Assembly (NCBI GenBank): GCA_002286855.1
Contig: NRSV01000179.1
Span: forward strand, 1 to 15,215
Source: Bipolaris cookei
Lineage: Eukaryota > Ascomycota > Dothideomycetes > Pleosporales > Pleosporaceae
Length of the DNA stretch: 15,215 nt
Direction of reading: 5' to 3'
The notes under the pieces were generated by a model. That model had not been told where the DNA came from. It ran no database searches and was given only the letters and a program-made list of their open reading frames with translations. The position numbers and the translations under genes are program-made. Positions within the stretch are counted from its first letter, which is position 1. The number at the start of each line of letters is the position of its first letter. Below, one piece after another: positions 1-7,796 of the stretch.

Positions 1-59
1 ATAGCAAGACTTATTCTGCCTTCACGAGAAGTCTGTATAGAGCGCTGTCGGCGCGGCAT
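1..59 (-). CDS. Pogo-like transposase, N-terminal fragment (partial)
   Basis: The start codon is the reverse complement of 57-59 and the frame stays open to the window edge, giving 19 residues that begin MPRRQRSIQTSREGRISLA. They match the first residues of the element C transposase (848 onward) with only a few substitutions. In this family this segment precedes an HTH DNA-binding domain that recognises the element ends. Everything beyond the first 19 codons lies outside the window, so whether the gene is intact cannot be judged. Confidence 0.7.
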   Translation of the reverse strand, partial: MPRRQRSIQTSREGRISLA

Positions 60-82
60 GGTGGTGGTTGTGGAGAGAGTCG

Positions 83-130
83 CGTCAGGTTTGGTGGGGC
101 GGCCAGCGTCAGGTTTGGTGGGGCGGCCAG
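83..130. repeat. 24-bp perfect tandem duplication in the subterminal region of element A
   Basis: Positions 83-106 and 107-130 are identical 24-base units beginning CGTCAGGTTTGGTGGGGC. The equivalent region of element C has a single copy. This changes the spacing between the transposase start and the subterminal motif copies. Confidence 0.9.
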
Positions 131-169
131 CTTACTGGTGTGGCCAGCTTACTGGTGGAGTACGTTATA

Positions 170-301
170 ACGTGCGGGATCAGTGAGCTGGGCAGATCAG
201 TAAGCTGGCCGCCCGAAAAACCACCAAAAATCGCAAAAACTGACCCTTGCAAATCCAACAACGCGTAGGTAATAAACTCTATAAATCTAACTCTAGCCTT
301 T
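170..301 (+). repeat. Left terminal inverted repeat of element B (132 bp, perfect)
   Basis: It is identical to the reverse complement of 632-763; the first mismatch is at 302 (T against C). An inverted repeat this long with no divergence suggests a recent origin or ongoing homogenisation. Confidence 0.9.
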
Positions 302-388
302 TCTACTTACTTTGAAGCTCTTACTAGGATTCTAGACAAATAGACCTTTGGGGGACTGAGATATTGAGATTTTATCAAGTTTTAGCCC

Positions 389-550
389 CAGAGTTCGCAA
401 CAAGCAATTAAGTGGGGCTCAAAAAGTCCAACTTGACTTGCTTGATTACCTATTATAACCTAGTTGTTTCCTGTAAAGGTTTAACCTCTACCTATATAGG
501 TAAGTGGGTCCCTGAAGGTGAACAACTTGACTTGCTTGTTGCGAACTCTG
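389..550. mobile_element. 162-bp hAT-like MITE nested in element B
   Basis: The ends are perfect 19-bp inverted repeats: CAGAGTTCGCAACAAGCAA at 389-407 and its reverse complement at 532-550. They are flanked by a perfect 8-bp direct repeat TTTAGCCC at 381-388 and 551-558. An 8-bp target duplication and ends starting with CAG are characteristic of hAT transposons. No coding capacity is present. A 16-base direct repeat (CAACTTGACTTGCTTG) lies at 429-444 and again at 523-538, beside the right end. The element interrupts element B, so it is the younger insertion. Assignment to hAT rests on the duplication length and end sequence, since there is no transposase to compare. Confidence 0.85.
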
Positions 551-631
551 TTTAGCCCCCAAATCACTAGATCTGGAGATCTAATAAATTAAGTATTTAC
601 TTACTAAGCCTAGACCTTCAAGATAAGTAGG

Positions 632-763
632 AAAGGCTAGAGTTAGATTTATAGAGTTTATTACCTACGCGTTGTTGGATTTGCAAGGGTCAGTTTTTGC
701 GATTTTTGGTGGTTTTTCGGGCGGCCAGCTTACTGATCTGCCCAGCTCACTGATCCCGCACGT
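632..763 (-). repeat. Right terminal inverted repeat of element B (132 bp, perfect)
   Basis: Partner of 170-301. It abuts TA (764-765) and then element C. The junction reads CACGTTAACGTG, a perfect 12-bp palindrome created because both elements begin with ACGTG. Confidence 0.9.
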
Positions 764-765
764 TA

Positions 766-847
766 ACGTGTTCCACCAGTAAGCTGGCCAAACCACTAAG
801 CTGGCCACCCCACCTAAACTGACCCGACTCTCTCCACAACCACCACA
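766..847 (+). repeat. Left terminal and subterminal repeat region of element C
   Basis: It contains the leading ACGTG, then CAGTAAGCTGGCC-like units at about 777 and 795. The right end (2540-2615) carries three units of the form GGGCCGCTTACTGATG on the opposite strand. Such arrays are candidate transposase binding sites. Confidence 0.65.
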
Positions 848-2472
848 ATGCCGCGACAACAACGCTCTATACAGACTGCTCGTGAGGGTAGAATAAGTCT
901 TGCTATCGCGTCTTATCAAACTAACCCAAAACAGTCTATCTGCGCTCTCGCAAAAGCATATGACGTCCCAAAATCAACTCTCCAGACGCGCGTCTCCATG
1001 GTGTCCAGCCACGATCAGAAATTATCTCAATTAATCGAAAGCTATTACCTATTGAAGAGCAGTCTCTCGTGCAATGGATCCTAGCCCTTGACCGGCGTGG
1101 TTTTCCGCCCCATATCATTGACGTACGACGAATGGCAGACGCTCTACTTGCCGCGCGTGGCCAAGATCTACCTCCACAGCCTGTCGGCAAGAACTGGGTA
1201 TCGCGCTTTATCCAAAGTCAGCCAGAGCTTCAGACAAAGTGGACTAGAAGACTGCATAGTCAGCGCGCTTCTTGCGAGGATCCGATCGCGATTACAGCCT
1301 GGTTTAAGCTGATAGAAGAGACGCGCCAGACGTACGGCGTCCTAGACCAAGACATCTATAACTTTGACGAGACTGGATTCGCGATGGGCGTCGCTGGGAC
1401 GTCAAAAGTAGTCACTAGCGCTGACAGAGTGGGCAGAGCAGTCGTCGTACAGCCAGGCAATCGGGAGTGGGTTACAGCGATCGAGTGCGTTAACGCGTCT
1501 GGCTGGTCTCTGCCACCGTTCGTGATACTGTCTGGCAAGGTCCACCAGAGCAGCTGGTACCGCAACCTCCCACCAGACTGGACTATCGGCATCTCAGACA
1601 ACGGCTGGACGACTGATCAGCTTGGCATAGAGTGGGTAAAGCACTTCAACCAGCATACAGCGGCTCGTACAGCTGGAGTCTATCGGCTTCTTATTCTAGA
1701 CAGCCATAGCAGCCACGCTACGCCAGAGTTTGACCAGTACTGTGCCAAGAACAAGATTATTACTCTCTGTATGCCGCCTCATACGTCACATCTACTTCAG
1801 CCTCTTGACGTAAGCTGCTTCTCGCCGCTTAAGCGCGCGTACGGGCGTGAGATTGAGGAGCTCGCCCGCCAAGGCGTCCACCATATTGACAAGATAGACT
1901 TTCTTACAGTCTACCTGCAGATTCGGCAGACAGTTTTCACGCAGCAGAATATCCAGGCAGGCTTTCAAGCGACAGGCCTTGTCCCTCTCTGTCCAGAGCG
2001 TGTTTTATCATCGCTGACAGTCGTCCGAACGCCATCACCACGGATAGACGTAGGCAGTACTACTATAACGCAGGCAGAAACGTCGCATACAGTAGAGCAG
2101 CTTCGGCAGTAGATGCTCTATCTCCAAGAGCGGCTACGCCGGCAGTCAGATAGTCCAACAAGCGTTGCTATACGCCAGCTTGCGAAGAGCGCGCAGCTTG
2201 CAATGCAATCCGCAACAATACTTGGAGAGGAGAATAAGAAGCTGCGTACGGCCCACCAGCGTCAACGCCGAAAGCAAGACCAGCGGCGTCAATATATTGC
2301 TTCTGGCGGAGCTCTCCAGGTGCGACAGGCGCAGCAGCTTGCTGTAGAGGCAGAAAGGGTAGTCATGGGCACTGAGCAGAGTGAGAGCCGTCAGCGACGT
2401 CAGCGCTCGCCGCCGACGTGTACAAAGTGCCACGTTCAAGGTCACACAAGAACTCAGCGTAGAGCTAGATAA
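848..2472 (+). pseudogene. Pogo/Fot1-like DDE transposase of element C, broken by one frameshift and one nonsense codon
   Basis: The start at 848 matches the start of the element A copy. The first frame (848 to about 993) encodes an N-terminal HTH (AKAYDVPKSTLQTRV). At 991-996 the frame must change (2 extra or 1 missing base), after which the frame of 1069 continues with a CENP-B/Tc5-type HTH (from about QSLVQWILALDRRGFPP). The catalytic core shows D in YNFDETGF (codon 1366), D in LILDSHSSH (1699) and D in LLQPLD (1807). The last two are separated by 35 residues, the DD35D signature of pogo/Fot1. A TAG at 2110-2112 interrupts the frame; the neighbouring codons suggest it was CAG, a C-to-T change. 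The same frame resumes to 2472 with a basic coiled tail and a knuckle-like CTKCHVQGH whose fourth zinc ligand is missing. The enzyme would cut and paste the element at TA sites in the nucleus. Family assignment is firm; function of this copy is doubtful. Confidence 0.85.
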
Positions 2473-2539
2473 CAAATTATATTTTCTAAGTTTTATCTTA
2501 TTTTATTACGGCGTTGCGGCTCAATTGCGTAGAGAGTCG

Positions 2540-2615
2540 CGTCAAGTTTGGTGGGATGGGCCACTTACTGATGTGGGCCGCTTACTGATGTGGGCCGCTT
2601 ACTGATAAAACACGT
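2540..2615 (-). repeat. Right terminal region of element C with triplicated subterminal motif
   Basis: Three spaced copies of a CTTACTGAT unit preceded by GGCC or GGCCG lie between about 2568 and 2606, followed by AAAACACGT and TA. On the opposite strand this matches the left end of C and the ends of A and B. Confidence 0.75.
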
Positions 2616-2617
2616 TA

Positions 2618-4500
2618 GTATGGTTTGACCTCCATACCATACCATACCGGACCATTCCGATCACTGCCCGAGTAGCTGCTTTTTTTCGCTCTCTCCTTCT
2701 CCCTCACTACTTTGGCTGCCTCTCGCCACACATATCTCCTCTGCCTCCTGTTGCAAGAGAAGCTTAGCGGCAGCTTGAATCTTCTTCTTATTAGCTTTTG
2801 CAAGCTGCTGCTCGTGCTCTTCCTGTCGTTTCACTATCTCCCGTGCACGTGCTTCTCTAAGCTTACGTGGAGACCAGAAGACGGCACCACCGTGGTACTC
2901 CTGCCTCTGCTGTAGGCCAAGAGGCTTACTATGCTTCTTTTGCCTCTTCTTAGTAGTAAGAATCTCTTTTATCCCCATAAGTTCATGGTATAGTAGCTGG
3001 TTTTGGGTAGAAAGATGATGAACTTCAAGACTCAGCTTCTTTGTCTCTACTGACTGGCTATCGGCTACAGCAGTACGGACTAACTGGTCTATCTTTTTCT
3101 AGTCAGAGTCAGAGAGAATCGATGGTGAGCCCCGGTCATCTTCTGCTGACGTGTGGGTAAATCTCCCGAGCATATACTCTGGCTCCATTGGCCATATGCC
3201 AGTAGCTTCAAACGACTTAAGAATCGTCTCTGTCTTGAATGCTGACTGCCAGGTACTCCAGAATAGTGGGAAGAAGTCGCCTTTCTTGACTGGGAACAGT
3301 CCCTGGCTCTTGTGGAGGTGGTCTGAGAGCGCAGCTGAGTATGCGGTCGAGAGTGGCTTGAACAACACTATGTCGAGCGGCTGTAGCGTATGAGTAGAAT
3401 GAGGTGGAAATATAGCTAGTAGTATACGGTGAGAGTTGCAGTAGTCAAGAAAATCCGGTGTGACATGACTGCCGCAGCCATCAAGTATAATGAGACGCCA
3501 GTCTCTCCCGGGACGGGCTTTCTGCTTCGTACAGCGATCGAATATCTGCTCTAGCCACGCTAGACCAATGTCGTTGTTCGTCCAGCTAGATGATGGTGAT
3601 GCTATATAGACATCGTGCTGCCCAGCTTCGATGGAGCTCACCCATGCTGACTGTAGTGAGCTGTTCGCCGACGAGTAGATGAGGCCCGGCGGCAGAGTTT
3701 CCCCATCAGCGCAGACAGCTGCTATGAGCATGATCCAGTCACAAGAGCCATCCTGTAGAGCCGCTGTTACCTCCCTTTTCTCATACAAGCGACGGCTGAA
3801 CACTCACTTTGAGCGTCCTAGTACACCTAGCATGAAGCCCTTCTCGTCCATATTGTACGTATGACGCGGTTCTATACCATACTGGGCTATTTTGCTGTGT
3901 AGCAGCTTAAAGTAGGCCTCGCACTTCTCCCTTGAGTCAGCTTTGTGGCGGTTGGCGTTTATAGCAGCGGTCCATTGAGAGACAAGCTGATCGCCGTGTC
4001 GGCTGAGAAAGCGCGTAACCCATCCATCGCTTACGGGCTCTGTGGCTATCGACGATGCGGAATATCGTATCATCTCTCTCGTAGGAGGCAGTCGTGCCTC
4101 TGTAAGGCTATTAACATGCTGTACAAGCTCTCGCTCTTGTTGTGGGCCGAGTCGTTGTTGGTTACGGTCTTTAGCTTCCCGTAGGCGCTGACGGCCCTTG
4201 TGTCTTTGGGTCAGCGTGCTATTTGATACACCAAAGCGACGAGCAATTTCTCTATACGAGAATCACTCTCCTGGCTCAAGCGATTGAATTGCTATAAGAG
4301 CATCATCGATTGGTGCCACGATGGTGGAGTTACAACGTATTGAAGTTAGTGGCTTGTCTGGTGTTCTGGTGTTCGTGGGGCGTTGCGCACGCGGGCACGG
4401 TAAGAGGGGCTTCTCCATGCGGGGCAACGCAACTTGTGGAGATGATATAGTAACTACTGTATTGCGGGGTATTGTAGGTATGACGACACTGGAGGTAATG
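2618..4500 (-). mobile_element. Element D: decayed pogo-like DNA transposon of a second family
   Basis: The left boundary follows the TA that ends element C and starts GTATGGTTTGACCTCC, continuing with tandem CATAC units (about 2633-2650). The interior is filled by a minus-strand DDE transposase (2661-4319) unlike that of element C. The right boundary is not resolved: a weak match to the left end (ACCTCCA and CATACC on the minus strand) lies around 4473-4500. The shared TA between C and D suggests one inserted next to the end of the other. The right coordinate is an estimate. Confidence 0.55.
2661..4319 (-). pseudogene. Pogo-like DDE transposase of element D with three nonsense codons
   Basis: One minus-strand frame runs from about 4319 to a TGA at 2661-2663, near 552 codons, interrupted by TGA at 4263-4265, TGA at 3804-3806 and TAG at 3099-3101. 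Each can come from CGA or TGG by a single transition, a RIP-like pattern. Read through the stops, it has an N-terminal HTH (FSYREIARRFGVSNSTLTQRH), a CENP-B-like HTH (about 4170-4000), and a DDE core with D in YNMDEKGF, D in LIILDGCGSH and D in TLQPLD, the last two 35 residues apart. The C-terminus is a basic segment (RQEYHGGAVFWSPRKLREAR) followed by a Glu/Gln/Lys-rich coiled region. The start codon is unclear: the expected methionine position before APIDDA reads GTG. All catalytic aspartates remain, so loss of function comes from the stops. The family call is confident. Confidence 0.85.
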
Positions 4501-4759
4501 TAACCTTACAAACCTTGCTATTAAAATTAGCCAAAAACCAATCTCAGAGAACCTGTAAACGATCTACAGCCGTACAGTTAAAGGCCAAATGGGGATGTAT
4601 GGAGGGGCAGAGCAGCATTGGCTTTACCCTTGTGTCAGATAACAGCAGCCTAAGCAACAGAACCCAGGTGTGGATTAGAGCACCCAGATTCTATTTACAG
4701 CCAATCGGAGCTCACCATCAAGACTACCTCGGCCCAAGTTATAACAGAGGCGTCTTATC
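4501..4759. other. Gap without a recognisable gene between element D and the hydrolase promoter
   Basis: Small frames occur here, but none resembles a known family, and no TIR, tRNA or repeat was found. The stretch may include remnants of the right end of element D. Confidence 0.5.
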
Positions 4760-4767
4760 TCACGTGA
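4760..4767. promoter_or_regulatory. TCACGTGA palindrome, possible bHLH (Cbf1/Pho4-type) site
   Basis: A perfect 8-bp palindrome with a CACGTG core lies about 300 bases upstream of the hydrolase start codon. Fungal bHLH regulators bind such sites. Chance occurrence cannot be excluded; the same octamer also occurs near 13688. Confidence 0.3.
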
Positions 4768-4924
4768 CTAAGTAGTAATTCTTGCTCAGTGGACGCTCCA
4801 CGCGTCTCCACAATAAGACAACAATCACAATAAGATCAGATCAATACAACTAACTTTCACCATCAATTTCACTGCCCTTGATAACCCATCAAAATCTGAC
4901 ACCTTGTGGGCTTCACCTTACTTT

Positions 4925-4936
4925 CTATAAGATAAA
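4925..4936 (+). promoter_or_regulatory. TATA-like element upstream of the hydrolase gene
   Basis: TATAAGATAAAA lies about 140 bases before the ATG and is followed by a pyrimidine-rich stretch (about 4981-4995, TTTCTCTTTC). This spacing suits a fungal promoter with a short 5' leader. Confidence 0.4.
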
Positions 4937-5063
4937 AGGTCGAGCATACCAGCTGGGTGTTAAACGAGAAGTACAAAGATTGATTTCTCTTTCAATTAAT
5001 CAATAAATCATTCCATAGTAACTCCCAAGACTTGGCCCTCTTTGCCCGTCCGTACTCATCAAC

Positions 5064-7132
5064 ATGGCCTCAACTGCTACCCACCCACCTAGCGCCGGAC
5101 CCAAGATCCAGGAGATGTTTTCTGATGTGATTATCTCAAAAATCACTCCAGCGTCGGAACATTCCTTTTATAACTATGACGGCTTCGAGCCAGGGCATCG
5201 AGTCCTCGACGTAGGCCATGTCCGGTCTCCTGGACGTAGGCCATTTGGCGTTCGGACTATTTATGACCGGGATCAAGCAATCACTGTCCGTGACGGAGCG
5301 CGTTTGTATGGCGACATCTTTCGCCCCGAAACCTCGAATGAGCAGCCGGTCCCATGCATACTCCCGTGGAGTCCTTACGGCAAGACGGGTACTGGCTCAC
5401 TGAACTACGACTCTATGGCTCCTTACCGCGCTGGTATTGCACTCGACCGCACATCAGGCTATGAAAAGTTTGAAGCCCCAGATCCAGCTGAGTGGGCTGA
5501 ACGTGGCTATGCTGTGTTCAACGTTGACGCCCGCGGTTCCGGACACAGCGAGGGTGTCATTGCCTTCTGGGGTAATCAAGAGGCTAACGACATTTACGAT
5601 GTCATCGACTGGATTTCTCGACAGTCTTGGTGTAACGGTTCGGTCGTCATGGCGGGCAACTCGTGGTTGGCCATCGCCCAGGTCAACTTTGCCTCGAGGT
5701 TGCACCATCCGGCGCTCAAGGCCATTGCCCCTTGGGAGAGTTCTACCGACATCTACTGTCACCTTGTCGCCCGTGGCGGTCGGCCGCACATTCCCAGTTT
5801 TAATCGATTGATTTTGGAAGGCTTTGCTGGCCCTGAAGGGGTAGAGAGTGTTTCTGCCATGCTTCAGAAACATCCTTTGTATGATGATTACTGGGAAGCC
5901 AAAAGAATCCCCGTTGAGAAAATTGACAATATCCCAATGTATGTTGTTGCTTCCTACTCAAGTATGCTACATTCCTATGGGTCGTTTCAGACGTTTCGAC
6001 AAGCAAAGACCGAGAAAAAGTGGCTCAGGGTTCATCCATACCAAGAGTGTAAGTTTTAATGATTAGTTGCTTGTACCTTCTGTCCTATTATTATCATACT
6101 GTTTCGTCTTTTGACCAACTTAAGCACGAACATTTTGACTGACTTTTCGTCGACTATTAGGGTATGACATTTATCGCCCATCCATCTCGGATGAGCTTCA
6201 GCAGTATTTCGACTCCTACTGCAAACCTGACAGTACCAAAAATCCTAAAGAATGGGAGTCGTCGACGCCACGAGTGCGACTTTCTCTTCTTGGTTTTGAA
6301 GCAGACGGAAGTCCCGCCAAGACTGTCATTGAGAGGCCTGAGCAGAGCTATCCACTTGAGAGACAGGAGCTACGGACTCTGCACCTCGATGCGGAAACAG
6401 AACAGCTTACTCAGGATAAACCAAATCGGGAAGCAACTAAGTCTTACGAGGGGAAAAGTTTGAGCCAGCAACTAGTAAGTCATATCTAATTTAGTCTTTT
6501 ATCATCTAGTCCAGCTCGATCCAGCTCTTTCTCAACTATTTTGGGAGCGTGCATTCTTACTAATGAAAATCTAGACTTTTACAACAACATTCAAATCTCC
6601 TACCGAGATAGCTGGCTACCCCAAGGCTGTTTTGTATATGTCCTGTCCGGATCACGATGACTTTGACGTCGTCGTGCAGATCCGCAAGATTGACGCCAAA
6701 GGCCGGCAGCTATCTCATCTCAACTATCCTTGCCCTGTGCCCATTGACCGGGTTCCCAATGTAAATACAGTCAAGACCTTGGGTCCCCAAGGTTTCCTTC
6801 GTGCTTCACACCACGTGTCGCTGAATGGTAATGGAGGACCTGTACCTTCCAGCGATCTCTCTAGCGAGACAGATCCTTTGTACAGTCACCGTACCCGGAC
6901 ACCCATCGTTCCAGGCACCATCATCCGCCTTGAGATACCAATCTGGCCGGTTGGTATGACCTTTGAAGTCGGAGAGGGAATTGCGTTGAATATCTCGGGC
7001 CATGATATGTGCCTCCCTGAGACAGAGTTGTGTCGATTAGCAAAACCAGAGGATGAGAATGTTGGGCGGCACCGTATCCACACGGGTGGAGAATATGATA
7101 GTCACTTGATTATTCCTATCATTAAAGGTTGA
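5064..7132 (+). CDS. CocE/NonD-type alpha/beta hydrolase (X-Pro dipeptidyl-peptidase S15-like), three exons
   Basis: The exons are 5064-6048, 6161-6474 and 6575-7132, giving 618 residues. Intron 1 (GTAAGT to TTAG) splits a tryptophan codon; intron 2 has a CTTACTAATG branch-like site and a CTAG acceptor. The ATG context CAACATGGCC is favourable. Residues 70-330 form the hydrolase core: YDRDQAITVRDGARLYGDIFRP near the start, ERGYAVFNVDARGSGHSEG, then the nucleophile motif MAGNSWLA with Ser200. A candidate catalytic His is H324 (LRVHPYQEW). Where cocaine esterase has its catalytic Asp (a GWYDG-type motif), this protein reads ASYSS, so the acid residue is unclear. Residues from about 360 match the C-terminal jelly-roll domain (TPRVRLSLLGF, CPDHDDFDVVVQIRK, VGEGIALNISGHD). 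Relatives hydrolyse esters or amides, or act as X-Pro aminopeptidases; the substrate here is unknown. No signal peptide is evident, so it is probably intracellular. This is the only complete host gene in the window. Confidence 0.9.
6049..6160 (+). other. Intron 1 of the hydrolase gene (112 nt)
   Basis: GTAAGT donor at 6049, TAG acceptor at 6158-6160, phase 1. Splicing joins PYQE to WYDIYRP, a junction expected from the family; without splicing the frame ends at TAA a few codons into the intron. Confidence 0.85.
6475..6574 (+). other. Intron 2 of the hydrolase gene (100 nt)
   Basis: GTAAGT donor at 6475, TTACTAATG branch-like sequence near 6558-6566, TAG acceptor at 6572-6574, phase 0. Splicing joins SLSQQL to TFTTTFKSPTEIAG, restoring the jelly-roll domain. 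Confidence 0.85.
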
Positions 7133-7190
7133 AGGAGCTGGCTGGTAGCTTGGCGGCTAGTGTTGAAAAAGGCGGACGGAGGCGTTGAAG

Positions 7191-7196
7191 AATAAA
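7191..7196 (+). terminator. AATAAA polyadenylation signal of the hydrolase gene
   Basis: AATAAA lies about 60 bases after the stop codon within an AT-rich stretch, a normal place for a fungal 3' processing signal. Confidence 0.55.
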
Positions 7197-7199
7197 TTT

Positions 7200-7796
7200 A
7201 TTGGAATTTTTGCATGATTTTTGGACGTTCTTCTCTTTGTGAGGCATGAACAAAGCTCGATCCTGGAGCTTCCCATTCAGGCTAGCTTCAACAAGTAGTG
7301 AATAATCTGTTCTAAGCTAGATCCCGCATATGCGTACGGTCGACTGTTGAAGAGCTAAGTTTGGTTCATTTCGTGATATTTCATGTTATCTTCTTGATCA
7401 TTTGCTCAATCTTTTAAAGGATTTAGAGTTTCGAGACATGATAAGATTGTCTCCATTTCAACCGACACCCCCCACTGAATAGCAAGGCCACGCATCATCA
7501 TTTATATCTTTTTCATGTCAAAACGTATATTGCGTGTTGGACCTAGGGCGTAGTTTGGCATTGTCAAATCCGATAAAAGAAAGCTTTGTGTCTTTCTCCA
7601 AAATGCTTCTGTAAGAGGCTGAAGTCTCCATTGTTAATACTTGGTCTGTAGCCTTCGTGATAGCTAGCTGGGATGGACTGGACGCCCTTTGGATAGTTCC
7701 TTGATAGCACACGTGACGGAATCTCGGATCCTGCTCACCGCCTAAGCAGCGCTCAGACGTTCGGCACAATCTTTGTCCAAATAGGTAAATAAGCGG
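7200..7796. other. Gap of about 600 bp without a supported gene
   Basis: AT-rich sequence between the hydrolase and the gypsy remnant. One 94-codon minus-strand frame (7518-7802) has no recognisable motif and overlaps the start of the gypsy remnant. Nothing else stands out. Confidence 0.5.

Larger units (their letters stand above)
1..165 (-). mobile_element. Element A: 5' end of a pogo/Fot1-like DNA transposon, cut by window edge
   Basis: Read on the minus strand, this begins at 165 with ACGTACTCCACCAGTAAGC and runs to the window start. It closely matches the 5' end of element C (766 onward), including the sequence just before the transposase start codon. The terminal region holds repeated copies of the motif CAGTAAGCTGGCC and a perfect 24-bp tandem duplication at 83-106 and 107-130 that C lacks. 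Its inner boundary is set by the TATA at 166-169 that separates it from element B. A and C therefore point away from each other with B between them. What is seen is the terminal homology. That A was an autonomous element is inference, because most of it lies outside the window. Confidence 0.8.
170..763. mobile_element. Element B: 594-bp non-autonomous transposon with long terminal inverted repeats
   Basis: Bases 170-301 and the reverse complement of 632-763 are identical over 132 bases, and the similarity continues imperfectly for a few tens of bases. The ends start ACGTGCGGGATCAGTGAGC, share the leading ACGTG with element C, and contain the motif CAGTAAGCTGGCC. TA dinucleotides flank it (168-169 and 764-765), as expected for Tc1/mariner-pogo target duplications. 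No transposase is encoded. The two small frames crossing its ends share a C-terminal peptide only because they read the same inverted repeat. Without the inserted hAT MITE it would be about 424 bp. Mobilisation by the element C-type transposase is inference from the shared end sequence. Confidence 0.85.
766..2615 (+). mobile_element. Element C: 1.85-kb pogo/Fot1-like DNA transposon, nearly complete
   Basis: The element begins ACGTGTTCCACCAGTAAGC after TA (764-765). It ends with the reverse complement of ACGTGTTTTATCAGTAAGC before TA (2616-2617). Both ends hold two or three spaced copies of a CAGTAAGCGGCC-like motif and share GCGACTCTCT-like sequence further in. One transposase frame fills the interior. 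A length near 1.85 kb, TA target sites and a DD35D transposase fit the Fot1/pogo group. The transposase is damaged in two places, so autonomous activity of this copy is doubtful. Confidence 0.85.

Noticed and set aside
68..268. 66-codon plus-strand frame sharing its C-terminal peptide with a minus-strand frame at 665-919
   Set aside because: Both read the 132-bp inverted repeat of element B; this is a shadow of the repeat, not a gene pair.
2146..2475. 109-codon minus-strand frame opposite the transposase tail
   Set aside because: Antisense shadow of the element C transposase C-terminus, with no motif of its own.
5454..5873. 139-codon minus-strand frame inside hydrolase exon 1
   Set aside because: Antisense shadow of a well-supported coding exon.
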